A stretch of DNA of 5,584 nt, taken from Gammaproteobacteria bacterium (lineage in GTDB: Bacteria > Pseudomonadota > Gammaproteobacteria > Steroidobacterales > Woeseiaceae). How positions within the stretch are numbered: the first letter of the stretch is position 1; each line of letters opens with the position of its first letter. The translations under genes were made by a program, and so were the position numbers. Shown piece by piece: positions 1-5,584 of the stretch. The stretch covers positions 1 to 5,584 of the forward strand of contig QNFK01000161.1 in NCBI GenBank assembly GCA_003645495.1, read 5' to 3'. The notes beneath the pieces are model-generated. The model did not search any database and was not told the DNA's origin. It saw nothing but the letters and a program-made list of their open reading frames with translations.

Positions 1-215
1 AACCAGGACAGTACGAGGCCGACAAACAACAACCTGCCATAGCGACTTTTAAACGCGCCAGCGACAATCGCGATGGCCAGAAACGCCGTGGACGCAAGCA
101 GCTTCGAGGGTATGACCGCGGTCCGGACATCCAGCAGGTTCGACACGACTAAAGCCAAACAGGCGATCACAGCCAGACCGAGCCATGGATAAATACGTTT
201 TGGGAGCATCAACAT
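1..215 (-). CDS. Partial membrane protein, probable YhhN/TMEM86 (lysoplasmalogenase-like) family, N-terminal part
   Basis: Reading the minus strand from the ATG at 215 gives 71 uninterrupted codons to the window edge, so the C-terminal part is missing. The peptide begins MLMLPKRIYPWLGLAVIACL, has a first hydrophobic helix at about residues 10-25, then a polar turn with a Lys (IPSKLLAS) leading into a second helix (about 39-55), then KSRYGRLLFVGLVLSW, the start of a third helix. This order (helix, K-L-x-x-S/T motif, helix, short basic loop with Y-x-x-L-L-x-x-G-L-x-x-S) resembles the N-terminus of YhhN/TMEM86 proteins, integral membrane proteins of about 200-230 residues; some members hydrolyse the vinyl-ether bond of lysoplasmalogens. 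The family call rests on pattern memory over one third of the protein. A second ATG at 209 is an alternative start, and neither has a clear Shine-Dalgarno sequence. The gene is transcribed divergently from the beta-propeller gene. Another small multi-helix membrane family cannot be excluded. Confidence 0.6.
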   Translation of the reverse strand, partial: MLMLPKRIYPWLGLAVIACLALVVSNLLDVRTAVIPSKLLASTAFLAIAIVAGAFKSRYGRLLFVGLVLSW

Positions 216-297
216 ATGATACTGGAATAAGATATCGCAGCTAATCGAATCGGGAAATGATAAGTTTTGTCTCCCTTTCCCCAAAAAATAAGAGCAA
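216..297. promoter_or_regulatory. Divergent intergenic region (promoters not resolved)
   Basis: These 82 bases separate two divergently transcribed genes, so promoters for both directions should lie here. No convincing sigma70 -35/-10 pair is visible on either strand. On the plus strand GATAAG (259-264) is a weak -10 candidate without a good -35. A pyrimidine run at 270-282 followed by A-rich sequence precedes the plus-strand start. A modest purine-rich ribosome-binding stretch, TAAGAG at 289-294, sits just upstream of the ATG at 298 and supports that start. Confidence 0.4.
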
Positions 298-3200
298 ATG
301 AAACTATTCAGATCAGGTGTGATGTTGATGGGGGTCCTGCTATCAGCAGGCGTACTTTATGCCCAGGATTTTTCGGCGTTCGAGTATCGCAACGTGGGGC
401 CATCCAGGGGCGGGCGCGTTACCGCCGTGGCAGGTACCGTTGCGGCTCCGGCTACGTTTTATCTCGGCGGGTCCGGTTCTGGCGTCTGGAAAACCGAAGA
501 TTATGGTACGACCTGGAATGTCGTTTCTGACGGTTTCTTTGAAACACCATCGATCGGCGATATAGCGGTGGCGCAAAACGATGCCAACATCGTTTACGTC
601 GGCACGGGCTCGGACGGAATACGCAGTAACGTGATTCCGGGCAAGGGTGTGTACAAATCTATCGACGCTGGTGCAACCTGGCAGCATGTTGGATTGCGCA
701 ATACCGGACAAATTGGCGCGGTGGAGATCGATCCGACCAATCACAACGTTGTCTGGGTTGCCGCCATCGGCCAGGCCTTCCAGGCGAACGAAGAACGCGG
801 CGTTTATAAGACGGAGGATGGTGGCAAAAGCTGGAACAAAGTTCTTTTTATATCGGATACGGTCGGCTTCACTGATATCGAATTGTTGCCTGGAAACCCG
901 AATGTCGTGTTTGCGGCCGCGTGGAAGGTCGAACGCAAGCCCTGGACCATCATTAGTGGCGGCAGCCAGGAAGAGGGCGGTTTGTTCAAGTCAGTTGATG
1001 GCGGAAAGTCATGGGAAAAAATAACTGAAGGATTACCGCAGGGCCTGATCGGTGATATGGATATCGCCATTTCTGCGGCGGACTCAAGCATTGTCTACGT
1101 GCTGGTTGAGGCGCCGGATGACGCCGGCGGCCTGTACCGATCTGACGACCAGGGACAATCGTTCAAACAGGTTTCTGACGATGCGAATATTCGCAACCGC
1201 CCCTTCTACTACGGGAATATCGAAGCCGACCCAACGAATGCGGATGTAGTCTATTCACTGGCCGGCCGATTCGTGAAATCCGTGGACGGCGGTGAGACCT
1301 GGACTCGTGTCGTACCACCGCATGACGACAACCATGACATGTGGATTAACCCGGACAATCCGGATCTTTTTATCCAGGGTAACGATGGTGGCGCTAACGT
1401 CACACACAACGGCGGCCAGACGTGGTCGACGCAATTCAATCAACCGACCGTCGAGATTTACCAGGTCGAGGTGGATGACCAGTACCCGTACTGGTTGTAT
1501 GCAGGTCAACAGGACAACTCCACAACGATTGCGGTACCGAGCATGCCGCCATTTCGTACCCAGGATGTTGCGGCTTACCTGGTTGACTCGGGTGGTTGTG
1601 AAACCGGACCAGGCGTGCCGAAACCGGGCAATCACAATATCGTTTACTCAAACTGCAAAGGCCGCTTTAGCGTCTTCGACAAACGTATCGGAACGGAGAA
1701 GGGCTACTACATTGGCGCCACTAATATTTATGGTCACAATCCGCGCGACCTGAAATATCGTTTTCAGCGCGTTGCGCCGATTCATATATCCCCACACGAT
1801 GCCGACGTCGTCTACATGGGTTCACAATATGTGCACCGAACGACTGACGACGGGGAAACCTGGGAGATAATTTCGCCCGACCTTACAGCCAATGAACCTG
1901 ACAAGCAGGTGATTTCCGGCAGCCCGATCACGAGAGATATCACGGGTGAGGAGTACTACAGTACGATTTACTCCTTACGCGAGTCTCCACTGAAGGCCGG
2001 TGTTATCTGGTCCGGCTCGAACGATGGCCCGGTCTACGTAACACAGGACAACGGCAAATCGTGGCAGGATGTTACGCCGAGCGGACTGCCCTCCGGCGGA
2101 CGGGTTGATTCCGTTGAGCCATCACCACACGATGCGGCTAAAGCCTATATTGCCGTTCTGCGATCCCAACTGGGTGACTGGAAGCCTTATATATACAAGA
2201 CAGAGAATTTCGGCAGAAGTTGGGATTTACTGACTAATGGCCGCAACGGCATCCCCGCAGATTTGCCGACACGCGTAGTACGTGAAGACCCGGTGAAGGA
2301 AGGGTTGCTTTTCGCGGGCACCGACTCCGGCATGTTCGTCTCGCTGGACGATGGTGAGAGTTGGCACGAGTTTCAACAAAACCTGGCGATCACACCGGTT
2401 ACCGACATCAAGGTCGTCCGCGATGATCTCGCCATTTCGACGATGGGCCGATCCTTCTGGATACTCGACAATATCAGCACCCTGCGCCAGGAAGGCTTTA
2501 AGGATGCTGAAGCTGACGCGGTTTTGTTCAGGCCAAAGGATACGATGCGTTACAGGCAGGTCTACAGGCCAGGCGAGAAAGGCAGCGTGCCTGACTTTCC
2601 ACCACCGGCAGTCGTTATCGACTATTACCTGCCAGAGGACGGTCCGGAGACCATTAACCTGGACATCCTGGATGCCAGAGGCACGCTGGTAAATTCATAC
2701 AAGAGCGCCATCGAGCAGGCGGATGATGAAACCGCACCCGAAGTCGTAGAGAATATGGCACTGAGCCAGGCAAGAGTCATCACGGACGAATCACTATCAA
2801 GCGACTCCGGCATGAATCGTTTTCGCTGGAACATGAAACACTTCGGCCCATGGAACGAGGATGCGGAAGACAGCCTGACCGGTGGACCCTTGGTGAAGCC
2901 TGGTGTTTACACGGCAAAACTCACCGTCGGGGACACTGCCACAGAGCAGACATTCGAAATCCTGGTTGATCCGAGAGTGATCGAACAAGGAACTACGCTT
3001 GCCGACATAAGCGAGCAAGTCGATCTCGAGCTTGAGATCGTGACGTTGCTTTCCGCAGCGAGGCAACTTGAAAAGCAACTGGGCGACGAGCAGGAAGTCC
3101 TGAAGAGCAACAGCGATGATTTGCCTGATGCGGACTTCCAGCGTTTGACGATGGTTGAAAGTACGCTCTCGGAACTCAAAACAGCGGATCTCGTTTATCC

Positions 3201-3348
3201 AAAGCCGATGCTGACAAGCCAAATTTCTTACCTGTACAACATGATCAGCAGGGCAGACCAGGCGCCGGGCAAAGATGCGGCAGATCGCTTCGCCGAGTTG
3301 AGCGCGAAATTCAGTTCTTTGTCGGCGAGTATTAATAGTGGCAATTAA
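298..3348 (+). CDS. Exported VPS10/sortilin-like BNR-repeat beta-propeller protein
   Basis: This complete 1016-residue protein starts with a Sec signal peptide: basic MKLFR, hydrophobic core at about 8-20, likely cleavage after LYA at residue 22. The ATG at 298 is chosen because it keeps the basic n-region and follows a TAAGAG ribosome-binding stretch. The body is a repeated-blade propeller with Asp-box motifs (S/T-x-D-x-G-x-T/S-W type) beginning near residues 65, 120, 171, 231, 281, 327, 368, 514, 581, 634 and 681. Family-typical blocks include RNVGPSRGGRVTAVAG (31-46), HDDNHDMWINPDNPD (342-356), GNDGGA (361-366), AGQQDNST (402-409) and STMGRSFWILDN (714-725). Cys434 and Cys453 are the only cysteines and may form a disulfide once exported. 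After the propeller, residues 770-893 look like Ig/FlgD-type beta domains (KPGVYTAKLTV, 867-877), and 900-1016 is largely helical and charged. Such proteins are often annotated as glycosyl hydrolases, but I see no sialidase FRIP motif or identifiable catalytic site, so ligand and reaction are unknown. A secreted binding or scaffold role is inferred. It is the first gene of a likely operon with the serine hydrolase three bases downstream. Confidence 0.93.
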   Translation: MKLFRSGVMLMGVLLSAGVLYAQDFSAFEYRNVGPSRGGRVTAVAGTVAAPATFYLGGSGSGVWKTEDYGTTWNVVSDGFFETPSIGDIAVAQNDANIVYVGTGSDGIRSNVIPGKGVYKSIDAGATWQHVGLRNTGQIGAVEIDPTNHNVVWVAAIGQAFQANEERGVYKTEDGGKSWNKVLFISDTVGFTDIELLPGNPNVVFAAAWKVERKPWTIISGGSQEEGGLFKSVDGGKSWEKITEGLPQGLIGDMDIAISAADSSIVYVLVEAPDDAGGLYRSDDQGQSFKQVSDDANIRNRPFYYGNIEADPTNADVVYSLAGRFVKSVDGGETWTRVVPPHDDNHDMWINPDNPDLFIQGNDGGANVTHNGGQTWSTQFNQPTVEIYQVEVDDQYPYWLYAGQQDNSTTIAVPSMPPFRTQDVAAYLVDSGGCETGPGVPKPGNHNIVYSNCKGRFSVFDKRIGTEKGYYIGATNIYGHNPRDLKYRFQRVAPIHISPHDADVVYMGSQYVHRTTDDGETWEIISPDLTANEPDKQVISGSPITRDITGEEYYSTIYSLRESPLKAGVIWSGSNDGPVYVTQDNGKSWQDVTPSGLPSGGRVDSVEPSPHDAAKAYIAVLRSQLGDWKPYIYKTENFGRSWDLLTNGRNGIPADLPTRVVREDPVKEGLLFAGTDSGMFVSLDDGESWHEFQQNLAITPVTDIKVVRDDLAISTMGRSFWILDNISTLRQEGFKDAEADAVLFRPKDTMRYRQVYRPGEKGSVPDFPPPAVVIDYYLPEDGPETINLDILDARGTLVNSYKSAIEQADDETAPEVVENMALSQARVITDESLSSDSGMNRFRWNMKHFGPWNEDAEDSLTGGPLVKPGVYTAKLTVGDTATEQTFEILVDPRVIEQGTTLADISEQVDLELEIVTLLSAARQLEKQLGDEQEVLKSNSDDLPDADFQRLTMVESTLSELKTADLVYPKPMLTSQISYLYNMISRADQAPGKDAADRFAELSAKFSSLSASINSGN

Positions 3349-3351
3349 TTC

Positions 3352-4497
3352 ATGAAGCCGACGATTTACCTCGCAACTCTCGTTTGCATACTGCTGGTTG
3401 ATGGCGTCGCAGCCGAAGACCGGACTTACACTGAGCTGAATGCTGCGATCGACGAAGTGTTTGCGGGTATCAGAGTCGATCGCCAACCCGGATGTGTAGC
3501 TGGGGTCATACACAACGGTCAGTACGTTCACAAAGCCGGCTACGGGCTGGCGAACCTCGAATATCGTATTCCGATAACATCCAGGTCCGCTTTTCGAACC
3601 GGCTCACTCTCTAAGCAATTCACCGCGATGGCAATCGCCATCCTCGCAGAGCGTGGTGAACTTGATCTCGACGCCGATGTACATAAGTACCTGCCCGAAC
3701 TCAGGGGCTACGGTCACGAAGTGACAGTCCGGCAAATGATTCACCACCTGAGTGGGATGGGTGATTACGATCCCGAACTCTTTAAAAAGGCAGATGGTTC
3801 AGAGTTTCGTTTCGGCAATGAGGACTACTTGACAATTTGGTAGGTCTATAAGGCGGTAACAAAAGTGCCGCTAATTCATGAACCCGGAACGCAATGGGAG
3901 TACTCGAATCTCGCCTACTTCCTGCTTTCGCAGGTAGTCGAGCGCGCTAGCGGAAAATCATTGCGAGTCTTTGCCGGAGAAGAGATTTTCGGCCCGCTTG
4001 GCATGAAATCTTCACTGTTCAATGACAACGTCAACCAGCCGGTTACCAACCGCACCGACGGTTATCGCCTGATGGACGATGGCACCTACGAAATCTACAT
4101 GACCAACCTGGACTGGGTCGGAGATGGTGGCGTTTACACTACTCTGGACGACTTCCTGGCCTGGGACCGGAATTTCTACGCCAACAAACTCGGAAAAGGC
4201 GGTGATGATCTGATGGCAATGGTCACCACCCCACACCCCGATGCGGCAGTTGGCGGCGACGGTTCCATTGCGGGCGCCATGTATGCATTTGGCATGCAGT
4301 TGGGAATCGCGCATGGGGAACCGGTCGTCGGGCACACAGGAGGTTGGGTCGGATTCAGCACCATGTATCAGCGTTACCCGGATCTGTCACTGTCGGTCGT
4401 CGTATTTTGCAATTCGACCGATGTGAGTGGGTCGGAGCTTGGCGACAACGTAGCTGCGATTGCGGTCTCTGCGATCAAGAATAGCGGAAAAGATTAA
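3352..4497 (+). pseudogene. Exported serine hydrolase (beta-lactamase/PBP fold), interrupted by one in-frame TAG
   Basis: One frame of 381 codons plus a TAA stop encodes a class C beta-lactamase-like serine hydrolase (Pfam Beta-lactamase type), broken only by a TAG at codon 164 (3841-3843). An N-terminal signal peptide (MKPTIYLATL, hydrophobic to about 20) probably cleaves after VAA at 21. Before the stop lie RTGSLSKQFT with the SxxK nucleophile and base (Ser85, Lys88) and the helix-cap block HHLSGMGDY (131-139). After it lie EPGTQWEYSN with the Tyr-x-Asn motif (Tyr184-Asn186), GDGGVYTTLDDFLAWDR (257-273) and the third catalytic motif HTG (328-330). The three motifs are in normal order and spacing, so nothing else seems lost. 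Family members include DD-peptidases, D-aminopeptidases, esterases and beta-lactamases; the substrate cannot be assigned. The first 163-residue product would lack Tyr-x-Asn and HTG. A restart at GTG 3865, with a weak AAGG at 3850-3853, would lack the signal peptide and Ser-Lys. Neither fragment should be active alone. The ATG lies three bases after the upstream stop with no evident ribosome-binding site, suggesting translational coupling. Confidence 0.85.
3841..3843 (+). other. In-frame amber (TAG) codon inside the serine hydrolase
   Basis: The codon follows TGG (Trp163) and precedes GTC. The same frame is open for 163 codons before and 217 codons after it, and family motifs continue directly afterwards. 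A single base change from CAG, AAG, GAG, TTG, TCG, TGG, TAC or TAT would produce it; which residue was there cannot be told from this sequence. No frameshift, duplication or slippery run is visible around it. Confidence 0.9.
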
Positions 4498-4525
4498 GAA
4501 CCACACAGAGTTTGAGTTGGTGGGC

Positions 4526-4589
4526 ATCGCCCGTACGATAGATGCGTTTGCTGGATTCTCGTGATCGGATTTCTATCGGCACGGGCGAT
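4526..4589. repeat. Imperfect inverted repeat (long hairpin) in the convergent spacer
   Basis: The left arm ATCGCCCGTACGATAGA (4526-4542) pairs with the right arm TCTATCGGCACGGGCGAT (4572-4589). Nine outer and seven inner Watson-Crick pairs flank one small internal mismatch (A4535 against G4579 and C4580). The loop is 29 nt. The position between two converging genes suits a bidirectional transcription barrier, but neither side has a T-tract, so it is not a standard intrinsic terminator. It could also be a short dispersed palindromic repeat (REP or MITE type). The left arm could alternatively form a small local hairpin through GCATC (4524-4528) and GATGC (4541-4545). Confidence 0.7.
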
Positions 4590-4612
4590 TGTAGAAATGA
4601 ACGGAAATAGGC

Positions 4613-4632
4613 AAAACCGGGGATTGAACCGA
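4613..4632 (-). terminator. Weak candidate intrinsic terminator for the deacylase gene
   Basis: On the minus strand, just beyond the deacylase stop codon, TCGG and CCGG can form a four-pair stem (one pair a G-T wobble) around an eight-base loop, followed directly by TTTT (plus-strand AAAA at 4613-4616). Position and T-run fit a terminator, but the stem is very short and may be coincidental. Confidence 0.25.
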
Positions 4633-4639
4633 GCTTTAT

Positions 4640-5584
4640 CTATTGCAGCAATCGACGAATAATTTTTCCCGGGCGATTTTCGGTTGCTGCACCATCTGTA
4701 AAGACCAGTTCACCGGATACCCAGACTGAAGTAATTCCTTCCGATAACGTATCCGGCGCCAATGGTGTCGCCCGATCGATCACCGTTTCCGGATCAAACA
4801 ACACAAGATCCGCTACCGCCCCCTGGCGAATCAAGCCACGATCTGTAAAGCCCATGTGCGATGCGCTCAGACCCGTCATCTTGTGTATCGCGGTTTCAAG
4901 TGGCATCAGCTTTTGTTCCCGTACATAGTGACCGAGAACGCGGGGAAACGAGCCCGTGCCGCGGGGATGCAAATCGGTGAGGCTGCCGTCCGTACAGATG
5001 TTTGTTTCCGGCCACGTCATTAGTTTGCCGATGTCGCCAGCAACCATGCTGGTAGCGATAATTGCTTCCGCCCGTTCGCCGGTTTCCTGGCGCATCAGGT
5101 CCGCTTCTTCGGCAAGTTGTGTGAACGCGGTCACCGTGTCTATTTCACGCAACGCTGCAATTTCGGTCAGGGTCTTGCCGACATATTCCGGTTGCGGATC
5201 AAACTTGGTCATCCAGAAACCATCCGCTGGTGCGATCTGATCGAGCACTTCGGCGATTGCTTCGCGGTCGGTGTAATCACGTTCCGGCAGTAACACCATC
5301 ATTGTCGATTGCCAGTATTCGTACGGATAGATGTCAGCCGTAATCTGCACGCCGTCGGCGCGCGCTGCATCCAGTTTCGCAAGAGTCTCGTCGGCGCCGC
5401 CCCACAGGCGTTTCATGGCCAGTTTCACATGAGAAATCTGCACTGGCATGCCGGTCTCACGACCAATCAGGATAATTTCGGCAATTGCATCTTCGAACCA
5501 GCGGTCTTCGCTGCGGATGTGACTGATGTATCGACCGCCGGCGGCGGCAGCCACTTTAGCCAAGGCAAGGACTTCTGATGTGTC
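4640..5584 (-). CDS. N-acyl-D-amino-acid deacylase (D-aminoacylase) family amidohydrolase, 5' end beyond window
   Basis: The frame is open from the right edge to a TAG at 4640-4642, giving 314 codons of the C-terminal part; upstream codons DTSEVLALAK continue the family sequence, so the true start lies outside. Family members are commonly about 480-570 residues, so roughly 170-250 are missing, including the N-terminal HxH metal motif and the bridging Cys. Visible family marks, numbered from the edge, are YISHIRSED with His22 (the HMRDE-type metal ligand), VQISHVK with His52 and Lys54, TADIYPYEYWQST (82-94), CTDG with Asp199 (position of the catalytic Asp in the usual SDG block), GTGSFPRVLGHYVRE (209-223), KMTGLSASHMGFTDRGLIRQGAVADLVLFDP and the closing RPGKIIRR. 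These enzymes are metal-dependent amidohydrolases that cleave N-acyl-D-amino acids to a D-amino acid plus a carboxylate. Acyl and amino-acid specificity cannot be read here. It converges on the serine hydrolase across a 142-bp spacer. The stop directly after the usual C-terminal motif looks natural. Confidence 0.92.
   Translation of the reverse strand, partial: DTSEVLALAKVAAAAGGRYISHIRSEDRWFEDAIAEIILIGRETGMPVQISHVKLAMKRLWGGADETLAKLDAARADGVQITADIYPYEYWQSTMMVLLPERDYTDREAIAEVLDQIAPADGFWMTKFDPQPEYVGKTLTEIAALREIDTVTAFTQLAEEADLMRQETGERAEAIIATSMVAGDIGKLMTWPETNICTDGSLTDLHPRGTGSFPRVLGHYVREQKLMPLETAIHKMTGLSASHMGFTDRGLIRQGAVADLVLFDPETVIDRATPLAPDTLSEGITSVWVSGELVFTDGAATENRPGKIIRRLLQ

Noticed and set aside
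267..530. A TTG-started 87-codon frame overlapping the start of the propeller gene.
   Set aside because: It overlaps the signal peptide and first blade of a well-supported gene in another frame and its product shows no domain.
3021..3040. Near-perfect 20-bp palindrome CGATCTCGAGCTTGAGATCG.
   Set aside because: It lies inside the propeller gene and follows from the alternating coding sequence DLELEI; no spacing or context suggests an operator.
2797..3531. A 244-codon open frame on the minus strand antisense to the propeller and serine hydrolase junction.
   Set aside because: Its product is rich in Arg, Cys and His with no recognisable domain, and the opposite strand has two clear family genes; it is a shadow frame.
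3850..4497. The C-terminal half of the serine hydrolase as an independent gene starting at GTG 3865.
   Set aside because: It starts in the middle of the conserved fold, lacks the nucleophile and signal peptide, and is in the same frame as the upstream part; the AAGG before it is weak and probably chance.
4498..4639. The convergent-spacer palindrome as an integron attC site.
   Set aside because: No matching GTTRRRY and RYYYAAC core pair flanks the inverted repeat, and no integrase or cassette structure is present.
4617..4640. Minus-strand GGTTCAATCC resembles the T-arm of a tRNA.
   Set aside because: The flanking bases do not form a five-pair T-stem, there is no acceptor stem or CCA-like end at the right distance, and no D- or anticodon arm is visible.

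Overview
The window reads as ordinary bacterial chromosome, most likely from a Gammaproteobacterium. That placement is an inference from the gene families and a moderately GC-rich composition, not from any marker gene. It holds four protein loci and short spacers. I see no RNA gene, CRISPR array, insertion sequence, prophage gene or secretion cluster.

Left to right: (1) the start of a minus-strand membrane protein that resembles the YhhN/TMEM86 family and runs off the left edge; (2) an 82-bp divergent spacer that must carry the promoters of loci 1 and 3; (3) a complete 1016-residue exported beta-propeller protein of the bacterial sortilin/VPS10-like BNR-repeat family, with eleven recognisable Asp-box motifs; (4) three bases downstream on the same strand, an exported serine hydrolase of the beta-lactamase/penicillin-binding fold, interrupted by one in-frame TAG codon at 3841-3843 but otherwise intact; (5) a 142-bp convergent spacer with a long imperfect inverted repeat; (6) a minus-strand N-acyl-D-amino-acid deacylase (D-aminoacylase) whose N-terminal part lies beyond the right edge.

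Loci 3 and 4 look like a two-gene, translationally coupled operon. Serine hydrolases of this fold often act on D-amino-acid-containing peptides, and the convergent deacylase releases D-amino acids from N-acyl forms. A shared theme of scavenging peptidoglycan-type or D-amino-acid compounds is therefore possible, but nothing in the sequence proves it.

The point most worth checking is the lone amber codon in the serine hydrolase. It could be a recent pseudogene, a sequencing or assembly error, or stop readthrough. The deacylase appears to end naturally at TAG, which argues against TAG being reassigned genome-wide. The inverted repeat in the convergent spacer is the second point of interest. I found no convincing sign of a novel multi-gene system.
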